Shown here: positions 26,672 to 36,712 of the stretch, piece by piece
Position numbering within the stretch: the stretch's first letter is position 1
Layout of the letters: the number at the start of each line of letters is the position of its first letter
Source of the DNA: Enterobacter genomosp. O
GTDB lineage: Bacteria > Pseudomonadota > Gammaproteobacteria > Enterobacterales > Enterobacteriaceae
DNA length: 64,000 nt
Direction of reading: 5' to 3'
Assembly: GCF_001022965.1 (NCBI RefSeq)
Contig: NZ_LECZ01000026.1
Location: forward strand, 682,001 to 746,000
Translations under genes and position numbers: made by a program
The notes under the pieces: model-generated
The model's database searches: none
Seen by the model: the letters and a program-made list of their open reading frames with translations, nothing else
Told to the model about the DNA's origin: nothing

Positions 26672-26997
26672 TGGCAAAGAACCGTAGCCGTCGTCTGCGT
26701 AAAAAAATGCACATCGAAGAATTCCAGGAAGTGGGTTTCTCCGTTGCGTGGCGTTTCCCGGAAGGCACCAGTGTAGAACAGATCGATCGGGACGTAGATG
26801 CGTTCATCAATGACGTGATCGAGCCTAACAAGCTGGCCTTCGACGGTAGCGGCTACCTGGCATGGGAAGGTCTGATCTGCACCCAGGAAGTGGGTAAATG
26901 CACCGAAGAACATCAGGCGCTGGTACGTAAATGGCTGGAAGAACACAAGCTGGAAGATGTCCGCGTCAGCGAACTTTTCGACGTTTGGTGGGACTAA
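26671..26997 (+). CDS. yggL: DUF469 protein YggL (50S-associated)
   Basis: Small cytoplasmic protein, 108 residues, basic N-terminus ([13 protein letters not shown]) and acidic C-terminus ending VSELFDVWWD. In E. coli it has been reported to associate with the 50S ribosomal subunit, and its function is not settled. It is coupled to trmB by a 1-bp overlap and followed by a strong terminator at 27010. The frame from 26641 lies inside trmB and is not the start. Confidence 0.92.
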   Translation: MAKNRSRRLRKKMHIEEFQEVGFSVAWRFPEGTSVEQIDRDVDAFINDVIEPNKLAFDGSGYLAWEGLICTQEVGKCTEEHQALVRKWLEEHKLEDVRVSELFDVWWD

Positions 26998-27009
26998 TAA
27001 AGTAGTCAA

Positions 27010-27035
27010 GGGCCAGCATTAGCTGGCCCATTTTG
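27010..27035 (+). terminator. Rho-independent terminator of trmB-yggL
   Basis: GGGCCAGC-atta-GCTGGCCC followed by ATTTTGT. The 8-bp perfect GC stem lies 12 bases after the yggL stop. Confidence 0.88.
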
Positions 27036-27053
27036 TCTGAGGGAGTGTTTAAG

Positions 27054-27770
27054 ATGCGCAAAACGTTGCTGGCCGTTGCTTTGATGGCTACCGGATTCAC
27101 CGCCCATGCGGAGTATAAATGTAGCGTCACCCCGCGTGATGACGTGGTGTTAAGCCCGCAAACCGTGCAGGTCAAAGGCGAGAACGGCAATCTGGTGATT
27201 ACGCCGGAAGGAAACGTCACCTTTAACGGCAAACAGTACAACCTGACAGCCGCACAGCGTGAGCAGGCGAAAGACTACCAGGCCGATTTGCGTACCGCCC
27301 TGCCATGGATTAACGACGGCGCGCTGACGCGCGTTGAGAAAAGCCGCGTCGCGCTGGACAAGATCATTACCAAAGAGGTGGGTGAGAGCAGCAATATGCG
27401 CACCCGCCTGACCAAGCTCGATAAGCAGCTCAAAGAGCAGATGAACCGGATTATCGAGACGCGCACCGACGGCCTTACGTTCCACTACAAGGCGATTGAT
27501 CAGGTCCGCGCTGACGGGCAGCAGCTGGTGAACCAGGCGATGGGCGGCATCCTGCAGGACAGCATAAACGAGATGGGCGCCAAAGCGGTGCTGAAAGGCG
27601 GCGGTAACCCGCTTCAGGGCGTGCTGGGCAGTCTGGGCGGCCTGCAAACCTCCATTCAGAACGAGTGGAAGAACCAGGAAGATGATTTCCAGAAGTTCGG
27701 TAAAGACGTGTGTAAACGCGTGGTGTCGCTGGAAGATAGCCGGAAGGCGCTGGTGGGGACGCTGAAGTAA
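27054..27770 (+). CDS. yggN: Periplasmic DUF2884 protein YggN
   Basis: Exported protein of unknown function, 238 residues. A signal peptide MRKTLLAVALMATGFTAHA with an AHA-like cleavage site ends near residue 19, followed by EYKCSV. The mature part is helical and ends LEDSRKALVGTLK; a second cysteine lies in DVCKRV. GAGGGAG precedes the start; the frame from 27033 adds seven non-family residues. Position after yggL matches E. coli. In E. coli ansB and yggM come next; here a DUF559 gene does. Confidence 0.9.
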   Translation: MRKTLLAVALMATGFTAHAEYKCSVTPRDDVVLSPQTVQVKGENGNLVITPEGNVTFNGKQYNLTAAQREQAKDYQADLRTALPWINDGALTRVEKSRVALDKIITKEVGESSNMRTRLTKLDKQLKEQMNRIIETRTDGLTFHYKAIDQVRADGQQLVNQAMGGILQDSINEMGAKAVLKGGGNPLQGVLGSLGGLQTSIQNEWKNQEDDFQKFGKDVCKRVVSLEDSRKALVGTLK

Positions 27771-27787
27771 GGTTTCTGCGCGCTGGG

Positions 27788-27833
27788 CCCCTCACCCCGG
27801 CCCTCTCCCTGTGGGAGAGGGTTAGGGTGAGGG
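27788..27833. repeat. CCCTCACCC/GGGAGAGGG palindromic element, copy B
   Basis: CCCCTCACCCCGGCCCTCTC is mirrored by GGGAGAGGGTTAGGGTGAGG. It overlaps the last codons and stop of the minus-strand DUF559 gene. Confidence 0.85.
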
Positions 27834-28160
27834 TATCAGGCTCTGCAGTCGTTGCAGTATAACCATCATCACCTCCTCCTCATTTGCCCTAAATTCATTA
27901 TTCCAGAACCGTAAAACGTCCCAGCCGTTTGCATTTAAGAACGTGGTTCTTCGTAAGTCATACGCCTCTTTTTCCTGATGTTGCCCTCCATCCAGCTCAA
28001 CGATCAGCTTCGCCTTAAAGCAGGCAAAATCGACGATATATGTGCCAACCGGCATCTGACGGCGAAACTTATACCCAAAGAAGCGACGACCTCTGAGCAA
28101 ATACCAGAGGCGTAATTCTTCGGGCGTCATTTGTTTGCGGAGTTGTTTTGATTTGTCCAT
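27822..28160 (-). CDS. DUF559 / Vsr-like restriction-fold protein
   Basis: A 112-residue protein of the DUF559 family, which shares the fold of very-short-patch repair and restriction endonucleases. The conserved core is visible: RKQMTPEELRLWYLLRGRR at the N-terminus, then GYKFRRQMPVGTYIVDFAC, LIVELDGGQHQE and WDVLRFWNNE. The aspartate in VDF and ELDGGQH form the candidate PD-(D/E)xK-type site. Function is not established for these solo proteins. ATG 28160 is preferred over a GTG at 28166. The last residues, SerPro and the stop, are encoded by the interspersed repeat. It replaces ansB-yggM of the E. coli order. Confidence 0.85.
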   Translation of the reverse strand: MDKSKQLRKQMTPEELRLWYLLRGRRFFGYKFRRQMPVGTYIVDFACFKAKLIVELDGGQHQEKEAYDLRRTTFLNANGWDVLRFWNNEFRANEEEVMMVILQRLQSLIPSP

Positions 28161-28223
28161 CCCCACACTCTGCCAGCCTTTCCCTCAGCCAGCAGAACGG
28201 GATGCGAAATCCTGAATCAGCCT

Positions 28224-29366
28224 TCAGGAATCTTCGGCGAGGAACAGCTCAAGAAGGGAGTTTAAGAACAGTTTGCCGTGCTCGGTAATCTGCCAGTATT
28301 CCTCACATTCCGTGAGATACCCCTGCGCCAGCGCTTCGTCAATCTGCGGGCGAATCACCGCTTCCGGCAGCCCGGTGTAACGCGCAAACTCTGCACGTGG
28401 CGCGGCTTCCAGCAGGCGGAAGCGGTTCATAAAGAACTCAAACGGCTTATCCGCCGCCTCGACGTCATGCTGACGCTCAAGGTAACGGCCTTCCATATAT
28501 CCGCGCGGATGGCGAGTCTTCGCCGTGCGCAGAATGCGCCCGTCAGGGAAGGTGACCTTACCGTGCGCGCCGCAGCCAATCCCCAGATAGTCGCCAAACC
28601 GCCAGTAGTTCAGGTTGTGCTGACACTGGTAGCCCGGCTTCGCGTAGGCCGACGTTTCATACTGCTGATAGCCTGCGGCAGTTAACAGCTGATGGCCCTG
28701 CTCGAAGATATCCCACAGCGCATCGTCATCCGGCAGCACAGGGGGACGCGAACCGAACAGCGTGTTTGGCTCGATGGTGAGCTGGTACCACGAAAGATGC
28801 GGCGGGTTAAGTTCAATCGCCTGGCGCAGATCGTCCAGCGCCTCTTCCAGCGACTGGTCCGGCAGGCCGTGCATCAGATCCAGGTTAAAGCTGCGAAGGT
28901 TAAGCCCCGTCGCCAGGTGTGCCGCACGCTTCGCCTCTTCCGGGCCGTGAATGCGCCCCAGGCGTTTCAGTTTCGGCTCGCTAAAGCTCTGCACGCCGAT
29001 GGAGATGCGGTTCACCCCCGCGCGCTGATACTCGACAAAACGGTCGGCCTCAACGGTGCCGGGGTTGGCTTCCATCGTAATTTCAGCATCCGCTGCCAGG
29101 TTCAGACGTGCGCGCACGCCGTCCAGCAGCGTCTGCATCGCCGGGCCGGACAGCAGGCTCGGCGTACCGCCACCAATGAAAATGGTCTTAACTTCACGTC
29201 CCTGTGCGTAAGGTACATCGGCGTCCAGGTCGGCCAGCAGATGCGCAACATAGTCATCGTGCGGCACTTCGCCCTTCAGCGCGTGCGAGTTGAAATCGCA
29301 GTACGGGCATTTCTGCACGCACCACGGGATATGAATATAAAGACTCAGAGGTGGCAAATTAGCCAT
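28224..29366 (-). CDS. hemW: Heme chaperone HemW (radical SAM)
   Basis: Radical-SAM protein that binds heme and delivers it to respiratory enzymes; related to but distinct from coproporphyrinogen dehydrogenase HemN. The 380-residue protein has the cluster motif CVQKCPYC (C-x3-C-x2-C, near residues 16-23), GGGTPS near 67 and the C-terminal HemN-type domain. It lacks the HemN N-terminal extension, as is normal for HemW. Its start overlaps the rdgB stop by 8 bp. It is the last gene of the operon yggS-yggT-yggU-rdgB-hemW. Confidence 0.94.
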   Translation of the reverse strand: MANLPPLSLYIHIPWCVQKCPYCDFNSHALKGEVPHDDYVAHLLADLDADVPYAQGREVKTIFIGGGTPSLLSGPAMQTLLDGVRARLNLAADAEITMEANPGTVEADRFVEYQRAGVNRISIGVQSFSEPKLKRLGRIHGPEEAKRAAHLATGLNLRSFNLDLMHGLPDQSLEEALDDLRQAIELNPPHLSWYQLTIEPNTLFGSRPPVLPDDDALWDIFEQGHQLLTAAGYQQYETSAYAKPGYQCQHNLNYWRFGDYLGIGCGAHGKVTFPDGRILRTAKTRHPRGYMEGRYLERQHDVEAADKPFEFFMNRFRLLEAAPRAEFARYTGLPEAVIRPQIDEALAQGYLTECEEYWQITEHGKLFLNSLLELFLAEDS

Positions 29367-29952
29367 TACGCAGTGCTTCCAGTAACAGTTTCAGCGCGCG
29401 TCCACGGTGGGATATCGCGCTTTTTTCTTCGCGGGTCAGTTCCGCAGCGGTTTTGCTCTCGGACGGGACATAGAAAATCGGGTCGTAGCCAAAGCCACCG
29501 TTGCCTGCCGCTTCGCGGGTAATCATCCCCGGCCAGCTGCCGTGGCAGACGATGGGGGTTGGGTCTTCAGCGTGACGCATATAGACCAGCACGCAGTGGA
29601 ACTGCGCGGTACGCTGCTCGTCAGGCACGTCCTTCAGCGCGACAAGCAGCTTTTCCAGATTCTGCTGGTCGGTAGCGTCAACGCCGGAATAGCGTGCAGA
29701 GTAAATCCCCGGCGCGCCGCCGAGAAAATCAACGGCCAGGCCGGAGTCGTCGGCAATTGCGGGCAGGCCCGTAATCTGCGCGGCATGGCGTGCTTTCAGG
29801 ATCGCGTTTTCGATAAACGTCAGCCCCGTCTCTTCGGCGGAATCCACGCCAAGATCGGTCTGAGCGACCACATCCAGCCCAAAATCATTTAATAGCGAGG
29901 CCAGCTCGCGCACTTTACCGGCGTTACCGGTCGCGAGAACAACTTTCTGCAT
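29359..29952 (-). CDS. rdgB: dITP/XTP pyrophosphatase RdgB
   Basis: House-cleaning enzyme that hydrolyses dITP, ITP and XTP to monophosphates. The 197-residue Ham1-fold protein begins [20 protein letters not shown] with the TGNxxK phosphate-binding motif. It has [22 protein letters not shown] and the C-terminal SHRGRAL motif. The length is the same as E. coli. It sits between yggU (3-base gap) and hemW (8-bp overlap). Confidence 0.96.
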   Translation of the reverse strand: MQKVVLATGNAGKVRELASLLNDFGLDVVAQTDLGVDSAEETGLTFIENAILKARHAAQITGLPAIADDSGLAVDFLGGAPGIYSARYSGVDATDQQNLEKLLVALKDVPDEQRTAQFHCVLVYMRHAEDPTPIVCHGSWPGMITREAAGNGGFGYDPIFYVPSESKTAAELTREEKSAISHRGRALKLLLEALRNG

Positions 29953-29955
29953 GGT

Positions 29956-30252
29956 TTAGTCCTGTTCTGTCAAAGCCGCGACTTCCGTCGGGATCGATTG
30001 CGGGTTGAGGATTTTTACCTGTTTATGCCGCCCCAGCTCGCCTTTTTCAATGATGACCTGGCTTTTAGCCACGCGAAACTGTTTTGCCAGATATTTGGTC
30101 AGATGCGCGTTCGCCTGGCCGTCAACGGGTGGGGCAGTGATGGCGACTTTTAACTCGTCGCCATGCAGTCCAACAATACTGTCGCGGCTGGCTTTCGGCT
30201 GTATATACAGCCGCAAAACCAGCCCGTCAGCGCAGGTGCTTACTGCACTCAT
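29956..30252 (-). CDS. yggU: DUF167 protein YggU
   Basis: Small cytoplasmic protein of the DUF167/UPF0235 family, 98 residues from ATG 30252, which overlaps the yggT stop as ATGA. The motif [19 protein letters not shown] and [11 protein letters not shown] are family hallmarks. The function is unknown. The in-frame ATG four codons earlier lies inside yggT and is less likely. Confidence 0.92.
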   Translation of the reverse strand: MSAVSTCADGLVLRLYIQPKASRDSIVGLHGDELKVAITAPPVDGQANAHLTKYLAKQFRVAKSQVIIEKGELGRHKQVKILNPQSIPTEVAALTEQD

Positions 30253-30815
30253 AGCGCCATCCACAGCCCCGGCAGCAGCATATCGCCCGTGGACTGTAAC
30301 AGCTCAGCGATCCCCATATTGACCACATAGAGCAGCAGAACCAGGATCATCGGGGAAAAGTCGATGCCGCCCATAGACGGAAGCAGGTTACGGATTGGAC
30401 GCAGCAGCGGTTCGGCCAGCTGAATCAATGCGTACTCTACCGGGCTGCGCCCCTGACTGACCCAGCTCATGATTGCCATGACCAGCAGCACCCAGAAAAT
30501 CAGCAGACCGACGGTTTTGATCAGAATCAGGACGGCGGCAATCCAGATAATCGGCTGGAAGGTGATGACCATAAACAGCACGATTGCTTTGATAACGCTC
30601 AGAATAAACGCCACCAGCAGAGACGAACTGTCGATGGGACCCATTGCCGGGATAATACGGCGCAGCGGTCCGACAATAGGTTGCGTGATTTTCACGACAA
30701 ACTGGGAGAACGGATTGTAAAAGTCACAGCGGGCCCACTGCATCCAGACGCGCAGCAAAAGCGCCATCGTATACAGCTCAAGCACTGTAGAGAGCAGGAA
30801 AGTCAACGTCTTCAT
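30249..30815 (-). CDS. yggT: YggT-family inner-membrane protein
   Basis: Integral membrane protein, 188 residues, with two YGGT repeats, each a pair of membrane helices. The first has [19 protein letters not shown] and the second [20 protein letters not shown]. Both repeats carry the LxRPIRxxxPxxGGIDxSP-like loop. In E. coli it has been tied to osmotic and potassium homeostasis. It lies 21 bases after yggS and overlaps yggU by 4 bp. Confidence 0.93.
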   Translation of the reverse strand: MKTLTFLLSTVLELYTMALLLRVWMQWARCDFYNPFSQFVVKITQPIVGPLRRIIPAMGPIDSSSLLVAFILSVIKAIVLFMVITFQPIIWIAAVLILIKTVGLLIFWVLLVMAIMSWVSQGRSPVEYALIQLAEPLLRPIRNLLPSMGGIDFSPMILVLLLYVVNMGIAELLQSTGDMLLPGLWMAL

Positions 30816-30836
30816 GGCGTTCCTCAGGTTTCCTTA

Positions 30837-31538
30837 TTATTGGGTGTAGTCGCGCGCACCGAAAATGGCTGTACCGATGCGCACCATAGTGCTGCCTGCC
30901 GCGATGGCGGCTTCCATATCATCCGACATGCCCAGAGAAAGCGTGTCTACCGTGTCATAGCGCGCTTTAAGCGCCTCAAATGCTACAGCCATTTGCTGTG
31001 CCACGGCAAACTGCCTTTCATAACTTGACTCAGGCGCCGGGATTGCCATCAGCCCGCGCAGGGTTAAGCGCGGCAGTGCGGCTACCTCTGCTGCCAGCGC
31101 CTCCAACTCGCTCAGCGCAATGCCGGACTTGCTGTTTTCGTCGCTAATGTTGACCTGAATCAGCACGTTAAGCGCAGGCATCTCCGCCGGACGCTGGTCA
31201 TTCAGGCGGGTAGCAATGCGCAGACGATCAATGGTGTGGCACCAGTCGAAGTGCTCTGCCACCAGACGGCTTTTGTTCGACTGCAGGGGACCAATAAAGT
31301 GCCACTGCAGATGCGTATTCCCCTGTTCCTGGAAGTAGCGAATTTTATCCACGCCTTCCTGGACGTAGTTCTCACCAAACGCCCGCTGGCCTGCATCAAT
31401 GGCTTCTGCGATGGCGCTCGCAGGCTTCGTTTTGCTGACTGCAAGTAACGTAATTTCTTCTGAAGCACGGCCGCAACGCGCTGCGGCGGCTGAGATTTTG
31501 TCCCGGACCTGTGCCAGGTTATGCGCAATGTCGTTCAT
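30837..31538 (-). CDS. yggS: PLP homeostasis protein YggS
   Basis: PLP-binding protein that keeps vitamin B6 and amino-acid pools balanced; it has no known catalytic activity. The 233-residue TIM-barrel protein has the PLP lysine in LLAVSKTKPASAI (K36 by family numbering), the FGENYVQEG motif and SLGMSDDMEAAI. It is first gene of the yggS-hemW operon. It is divergent from yggR with only 17 bases between start codons, so at least one promoter must lie inside the neighbouring gene. Confidence 0.95.
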   Translation of the reverse strand: MNDIAHNLAQVRDKISAAAARCGRASEEITLLAVSKTKPASAIAEAIDAGQRAFGENYVQEGVDKIRYFQEQGNTHLQWHFIGPLQSNKSRLVAEHFDWCHTIDRLRIATRLNDQRPAEMPALNVLIQVNISDENSKSGIALSELEALAAEVAALPRLTLRGLMAIPAPESSYERQFAVAQQMAVAFEALKARYDTVDTLSLGMSDDMEAAIAAGSTMVRIGTAIFGARDYTQ

Positions 31539-31555
31539 TTTCCGAGGAGTAGTCT

Positions 31556-32536
31556 ATGGATGTGGAAGAAATGGTGGCGCTTAGTGTAAAGCATAATGTC
31601 TCCGATCTACACCTGTGCAGTGATTCACCACCCCGCTGGCGTATTTCAGGCCGCCTTGAGCCGGCACCGTTTCCGCCGCCTGACGTCGAAGCGTTGTTAA
31701 AAGCGTGGCTCAACGACGAGCAGCAGGGAATATGGTGGGCAAGCGGGCAGGTAGATTTTGCCGCGACGGTGGCGGGGGGCCAGCGCCTGCGCGGCAGTGC
31801 CTTTAAGCAGATGAACGGTGTCTCTGTGGCACTTCGGCTGTTGCCGCGTACCTGTCCACAGCTCGTTTCGCTGGGCGTGCCGCGGGCAATCCCGGAACTG
31901 TTATCCAATGAGGCCGGGTTGATTCTGGTGACCGGGGCGACGGGCAGCGGCAAATCCACTACGCTCGCGGCAATGGTCGATTTCCTCAACCACCATACCG
32001 ACGGCCATATTCTCACGCTCGAAGATCCGGTGGAGTTTATCTACCAGAGTGAACGCTGCCTGATACAGCAGCGGGAGATGGGGCAGCACAGCCCGTCATT
32101 TGCTGAAGCGCTGCGCAGCGCGTTGCGCGAGGATCCGGACGTGATTCTGCTGGGGGAACTGCGCGACAGCGAAACGATCCGCCTGGCGCTGACGGCAGCG
32201 GAAACCGGGCATCTGGTGCTGGCGACGCTGCATACGCGCGGGGCATCGCAGGCGATTGAACGGCTGGTCGATACGTTCCCGGCGCAGGAGAAAGATCCGG
32301 TGCGTAACCAGCTGGCCGGCAGCCTGCGGGCGGTACTGGCGCAGAAGCTGGTTCCTGACTTACAGGATGGGCGCGTCGCGCTGTATGAACTGCTGGTGAA
32401 CACCGCCGCAGCGGCGAATCTCATTCGCGAAGGAAAAACATGGCAACTGCCCGGCATCATTCAAACCGGTCAGCAGGCAGGTATGCAGAACTTTGACCAG
32501 AGCCTGGCGGAGAGACGGGCGCAGGGGCGGCTGTAG
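31556..32536 (+). CDS. yggR: PilT-like type IV pilus retraction ATPase YggR
   Basis: AAA+ ATPase of the PilT/GspE family, 326 residues. It has Walker A GATGSGKSTT near residue 126, the Asp box ILTLEDPVEF, Walker B LLGELRDSETI and the His box LATLHTRGASQAIERL. The family role is pilus retraction or DNA uptake. In enterobacteria no pilus genes accompany it, and its role is unclear. It converges on ruvX with a 10-base gap. Confidence 0.92.
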   Translation: MDVEEMVALSVKHNVSDLHLCSDSPPRWRISGRLEPAPFPPPDVEALLKAWLNDEQQGIWWASGQVDFAATVAGGQRLRGSAFKQMNGVSVALRLLPRTCPQLVSLGVPRAIPELLSNEAGLILVTGATGSGKSTTLAAMVDFLNHHTDGHILTLEDPVEFIYQSERCLIQQREMGQHSPSFAEALRSALREDPDVILLGELRDSETIRLALTAAETGHLVLATLHTRGASQAIERLVDTFPAQEKDPVRNQLAGSLRAVLAQKLVPDLQDGRVALYELLVNTAAAANLIREGKTWQLPGIIQTGQQAGMQNFDQSLAERRAQGRL

Positions 32537-32546
32537 GCCCCTGTGC

Positions 32547-32963
32547 TCAATAGCCCTGTTCGAAATAGCTTTCGAGGATGATAACGGCAGAAGCGGAGTC
32601 TACGCTGCCTTTGTTGAGCGCCCGGAAGCCGCCGTGCTCAAACAGACCCGCGCGCGCTTCAACGGTGCTGAGACGCTCGTCGTGAAGCTTCACGGAGACG
32701 CCAAAGCGGCCATGGATTTTATTGGCAAACTTACGCGCCCGGGCGGTAAGCGGCTGTTCCGTGCCGTCCATGTTCAGCGGCAGCCCAACAATCACGTCGT
32801 CCGGCTGCCACTCTTTGAGCAGACGCTCAATGAGGTTCCAGTCTGGCGTGCCGTCGTTGGCCTTCAGGGCCGTAAGCGGGCGTGCGGTACCGGTGATGCG
32901 CTGACCAATGGCGACGCCAATGCTCTTCGTACCGAAATCGAAGGCCAGAAGTGTTCCGCTCAT
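32547..32963 (-). CDS. ruvX: Holliday-junction resolvase-like nuclease RuvX/YqgF
   Basis: RNase H-fold nuclease required for 16S rRNA 5'-end processing in E. coli; originally annotated as an alternative Holliday resolvase. The 138-residue protein has the first catalytic aspartate in [27 protein letters not shown], and the late [12 protein letters not shown]. It starts on the last base of yqgE (TGATG), coupling translation. The length matches E. coli YqgF. Confidence 0.94.
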   Translation of the reverse strand: MSGTLLAFDFGTKSIGVAIGQRITGTARPLTALKANDGTPDWNLIERLLKEWQPDDVIVGLPLNMDGTEQPLTARARKFANKIHGRFGVSVKLHDERLSTVEARAGLFEHGGFRALNKGSVDSASAVIILESYFEQGY

Positions 32964-33523
32964 CAGGCGTGCCCCGCGACGCCAGGCATGGTCAGAATAT
33001 CAATGCCAATCAGCTTCGCCGCGTCACGCCAGCGATCGGCGATAGGGGTTTTAAACAGGATATTCATGTCCGCAGGGGCGGTAAGCCAGGCATTATCGAG
33101 GATCTCTTGCTCAAGCTGGCCTTTCTCCCACGAAGAATAGCCCAGCGCCACCAGCACTTCAGAAGGCTGCTCAGCGGTGCCCAGCGTTTCCAGCACGTCG
33201 CGCGAGGTGGTGATGACGGTGTTATCCGAAATTCGAATACTGGAGGAGAATACCGGCGGCGTATGGAGGATGAAACCGCGATCTTCTGCGAGAGGTCCAC
33301 CCAGCATCACGGGTTTATCGAGCCGGATCTCCGGCAAGCGCGCTTCAGCCGGGATTTTCAGCTTGTCCAGAATCCCTTCAACCTGAAGGTTTTCCAGCGG
33401 TTTGTTGATGATAATGCCCATCGCGCCGTCTTCATTGTATTCACAAATATAAACCACAGCGCGGCGAAAAATCGGGTCCTGGAGAGCAGGCATGGCAATA
33501 AGAAAGTGATGCTGTAAATTCAT
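32963..33523 (-). CDS. yqgE: UPF0301 protein YqgE
   Basis: Cytoplasmic protein of the DUF179 family, 186 residues from ATG 33523 ([17 protein letters not shown]). The long frame to 33598 adds sequence that is upstream leader. Motifs: [20 protein letters not shown] and [15 protein letters not shown]. The function is unknown; it is always coupled to ruvX. It follows gshB on the same strand. Confidence 0.93.
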   Translation of the reverse strand: MNLQHHFLIAMPALQDPIFRRAVVYICEYNEDGAMGIIINKPLENLQVEGILDKLKIPAEARLPEIRLDKPVMLGGPLAEDRGFILHTPPVFSSSIRISDNTVITTSRDVLETLGTAEQPSEVLVALGYSSWEKGQLEQEILDNAWLTAPADMNILFKTPIADRWRDAAKLIGIDILTMPGVAGHA

Positions 33524-33605
33524 TGTCAGAGGTACTGTTTCCTGGTTTAAAAAGCGACAGCGACCAGTATGCGGAGAAACCCGGGCGCTGTCACTCATTG
33601 GTGGG

Positions 33606-34553
33606 TTATTTCTGCAGGCGTTTTTCGATAGCGTCCATCAGCATTCCGGTAATGGAGACCGGGAATTCCGCTTCAATTTCACGAATGCAGGTCGGGCTGG
33701 TGACGTTCACTTCCGTCAGGCGGTCGCCGATGATATCCAGGCCAACGAAGATCAGGCCCTTGGCCTTGAGGAGCGGACCGACGCGGCGGGCAATTTCCCA
33801 GTCGCTTTCGGTCAACGGGCGCGGCTCGCCGCGGCCACCGGCGGCCAGATTACCGCGGGTTTCGCCACCCTGCGGGATACGTGCCAGGCAGTAAGGAACC
33901 GGTTCGCCATCCACCACCAGAACGCGTTTGTCGCCGTCTTTGATCGCCGGAATATAGTTCTGCGCCATGCAGTAGCGGGTGCCCAACTCGGTCAGCGTTT
34001 CGGCAATCACGCCAATGTTCGGGTCGCCTTCCTTCACGCGGAAAATCGACGCGCCGCCCATGCCGTCCAGCGGCTTCATGATGATATCGCCGTGCTTCTG
34101 CCAGAATTCCTTTAGCTGGGCTTTGCTGCGGGTTACCAGCGTTTCAGGCGTCAGGTCAGAGAACCAGGCGGTGTAGAGCTTCTCGTTGCAGTCGCGCAGG
34201 CTTTGCGGTTTGTTGACGATCAGCGTTCCTTTCTCTTCAGCACGCTCGAGGATATAGGTGCAGTAGATGTACTCGGTGTCGAACGGCGGATCTTTACGCA
34301 TCAGAATGACGTTGAGATCGGCAAGCGCAATGTCCTGCTCTGTGCCGAATTCGTACCATTTGTCGTAGTTCTGCTCGACGTTAACGATGCGGGTGCGCGC
34401 GCGGGCTTCACCGTTGATCAGGTAAAGATCGTTCATCTCCATATAGTGGAGTTCATAGCCGCGACGCTGCGCTTCCAGCAGCATGGCGAAGCTGGAATCT
34501 TTCTTGATGTTAATGTTTGCGATGGGGTCCATCACGATGCCGAGCTTGATCAT
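33606..34553 (-). CDS. gshB: Glutathione synthetase GshB
   Basis: Joins gamma-glutamylcysteine and glycine with ATP to give glutathione. The 315-residue ATP-grasp protein starts at ATG 34553 ([21 protein letters not shown]). Motifs include [10 protein letters not shown] (glycine-rich ATP loop), [19 protein letters not shown] and the metal-binding [12 protein letters not shown]. An in-frame ATG four codons earlier is less likely. It lies between rsmE and yqgE, as in E. coli. Confidence 0.96.
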   Translation of the reverse strand: MIKLGIVMDPIANINIKKDSSFAMLLEAQRRGYELHYMEMNDLYLINGEARARTRIVNVEQNYDKWYEFGTEQDIALADLNVILMRKDPPFDTEYIYCTYILERAEEKGTLIVNKPQSLRDCNEKLYTAWFSDLTPETLVTRSKAQLKEFWQKHGDIIMKPLDGMGGASIFRVKEGDPNIGVIAETLTELGTRYCMAQNYIPAIKDGDKRVLVVDGEPVPYCLARIPQGGETRGNLAAGGRGEPRPLTESDWEIARRVGPLLKAKGLIFVGLDIIGDRLTEVNVTSPTCIREIEAEFPVSITGMLMDAIEKRLQK

Positions 34554-34571
34554 CTTTCTCTCCAATATGCG

Positions 34572-35303
34572 TCAACCCAGATCGCCAAACCGTACCTGTA
34601 GCGCGGTAATGGCCGTGAGTGCCGTTGTCTCAGTGCGCAGAACGCGAGGTCCCAACAGAATATCAGTAAACTGGTAACGTGCCGTCATCGCAATTTCGTC
34701 CGCCGAAAGCCCACCTTCGGGGCCAATCAGCAGGCGTACGCGCTCAACGGGCAAGGGCAGCGTATTGATGCTGGCGCTGGCGCGCGGATGAAGATTGAGT
34801 TTAAGTCCACTGTCCTCTTCTGCACACCAGTCTTCCAGATCCATCGCCGGGCGGATCTCCGGAATACGGTTGCGGCCACTCTGTTCACAAGCCGCAATGG
34901 CAATTTTCTGCCACTGCTGAAGCTTTTTGTTCAGACGTTCCGCATCCAGTTTAACGCCACAGCGCTCAGAAAAAAGTGGCGTAATGAGGCTTACACCCAG
35001 TTCAATGGATTTCTGAATCGTGAACTCCATCTTTTCCCCGCGCGACATGACCTGACCCAGATGAATGTGCAGCGGTGATTCGCGGTCATCTACTTCGCCA
35101 CGCAGCACGTTAACGTGCACGCTTTTTTTATCGGACCGCGTAATTTGTGCGTCGAAAACCTGGTTTGAGCCGTCGAACAGCTGAATGGCCTGACCTGCGC
35201 CCATGCGCAGCACGCGGCCAACGTGGTTGGCGGCGTCATCAGACAGGGCGATTTCGCGACCTGCGGTAATCGGTTCAGGATGGTAAATGCGGGGAATGCG
35301 CAT
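34572..35303 (-). CDS. rsmE: 16S rRNA m3U1498 methyltransferase RsmE
   Basis: SPOUT-class methyltransferase that modifies U1498 in helix 44 of 16S rRNA. The 243-residue protein has an N-terminal PUA-like domain and the C-terminal trefoil-knot motifs [14 protein letters not shown] and [16 protein letters not shown]. It begins [11 protein letters not shown]. It is 18 bases upstream of gshB on the same strand. Confidence 0.95.
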   Translation of the reverse strand: MRIPRIYHPEPITAGREIALSDDAANHVGRVLRMGAGQAIQLFDGSNQVFDAQITRSDKKSVHVNVLRGEVDDRESPLHIHLGQVMSRGEKMEFTIQKSIELGVSLITPLFSERCGVKLDAERLNKKLQQWQKIAIAACEQSGRNRIPEIRPAMDLEDWCAEEDSGLKLNLHPRASASINTLPLPVERVRLLIGPEGGLSADEIAMTARYQFTDILLGPRVLRTETTALTAITALQVRFGDLG

Positions 35304-35354
35304 AGTCAGAAATTCCGTGTGTAATACGATGTAAGCAATTGCCGCTAGTGTAGG

Positions 35355-36062
35355 TTAGCTCTTTTGCGCCTGGCAAGCTCGCTGGACGTAAGGGTTATAA
35401 TTCCCCTGAACCCTGGCGATGCGTTCGTCGCGCTGGCACTCCCACTCCGTCACCGGGTATTGCTTGTCCCAGGCGTTGAACAGCTGCGTCTGCTGGCGGG
35501 AGAGGTTGAGGTCGTAACGGTCACGCATATAGAAATAGGTGCGGGCAATGCTGCCGCGCGCGCGGGCAGGGGGCTCGGCGACTTTCTCTTTAAAATCCAC
35601 CTTCATTCCGCACTGGCCGTACTGGCCTTCGCCACCGTTCCACTGGCTGTACATGAAATTGCCGCGGTCACCGTTCACTTCACCCACGGCGGGCTGCAGG
35701 TTATGCATATCGCTTTCCATCTGGCGATAAACCGGATCTTTGGAACAGTTTTTACGTCCGCCGTCCTGCCAGCACTGGCGCTGGTGGCCAAACTGCCACG
35801 CCGGGACGACATGTTCCCATTCAATGCGGCTGGCGCGGTTTTCATTTTTACGCACCTTATAGCCGCAGGACTCAAGGTCAACGACCCCTTTTTTACCCTG
35901 CCAGTTAATTTTACAGCCGCAGTAGAAATCGCCCGGGACGTCAGCGTTGACCTTTACACCAGCCGCTTTGGCCTGAGAGAAACTGTTGATACCGTCGGCC
36001 AGCGCGTGGCCTGAGAGCGCCGTCGTCAAAAAGGCGACCGCGAGAGAAACATTACGGGACAT
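35355..36062 (-). CDS. endA: DNA-specific endonuclease I (EndA), periplasmic
   Basis: Exported nuclease that cuts double-stranded DNA in the periplasm. The product is 235 residues from ATG 36062, the E. coli length; the extension to 36119 is not a signal peptide. A signal peptide is at 1-22 (ending SGHALA). The beta-beta-alpha-metal site is visible: [12 protein letters not shown], then [15 protein letters not shown]. The mature protein has eight or so cysteines consistent with disulfides. It lies between sprT and rsmE. Confidence 0.95.
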   Translation of the reverse strand: MSRNVSLAVAFLTTALSGHALADGINSFSQAKAAGVKVNADVPGDFYCGCKINWQGKKGVVDLESCGYKVRKNENRASRIEWEHVVPAWQFGHQRQCWQDGGRKNCSKDPVYRQMESDMHNLQPAVGEVNGDRGNFMYSQWNGGEGQYGQCGMKVDFKEKVAEPPARARGSIARTYFYMRDRYDLNLSRQQTQLFNAWDKQYPVTEWECQRDERIARVQGNYNPYVQRACQAQKS

Positions 36063-36156
36063 CTTACACTCCGTGTCAAAACGAGCCCGCAACGTAACGA
36101 ATGTTGTTCCTGTATGCAATCAGTCAGATCAGGAAAGTTCCTGAAAGTTCAGATGA

Positions 36157-36654
36157 TTAGTCCGCAACCAGCGGTTCGCCGCATTTGACGCAGCGGTAGG
36201 TCGCCTCGCCGCGCACCACGCGGTTATGGCGGCGGACGGTAAGCTGGTGCTGCTGGCACTGGCAGCGGTAGGGGAAGGTATTGCGGCGTACCGATTCCAG
36301 CTCGAACTGATGGGTACGGCGCGCCGGAACGCCGAGCACCGCCTCCATCATCCACTTCCACTCTTTCCCGTGGGGGGCGACGCGCCCGAAGTGCTTCCAG
36401 ACCAGCAGATGCGCCAGCTCGTGCGGCACCACTTCCTCAATAAACGCCTGCTGGTTTTCCATCATCAGGACCGGGTTAAGGCGGATCTCATAAGACTCGA
36501 GCCAGGCGGTACCGGCCGCGGTGCCACGCTGCTGATAAACGATCCTGGGTTCAGGGTAATTGCGACCGAGCTTCAGGTTCGCCTGGGCGAGCTTTTCCCG
36601 CAGGCTGCGCATAACGGCCTGCTGAAGGGCGATGGGGAGACGGGGAGCTTTCAT
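36157..36654 (-). CDS. sprT: SprT-family zinc metalloprotease-like protein
   Basis: The 165-residue SprT protein has the metal-binding helix HELAH at residues 78-82 and a third-ligand region [15 protein letters not shown]-terminal zinc ribbon has cysteine pairs (CQC and CVKC). In eukaryotes relatives cleave DNA-protein crosslinks; the bacterial role is unproved. It lies between galP and endA. Confidence 0.93.
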   Translation of the reverse strand: MKAPRLPIALQQAVMRSLREKLAQANLKLGRNYPEPRIVYQQRGTAAGTAWLESYEIRLNPVLMMENQQAFIEEVVPHELAHLLVWKHFGRVAPHGKEWKWMMEAVLGVPARRTHQFELESVRRNTFPYRCQCQQHQLTVRRHNRVVRGEATYRCVKCGEPLVAD

Positions 36655-36712
36655 AGGGGCAGAGCATAAAGCGCGAAGCGGGGAGGTGCAAGGGGCACCT
36701 CCCGCGTGAGGA

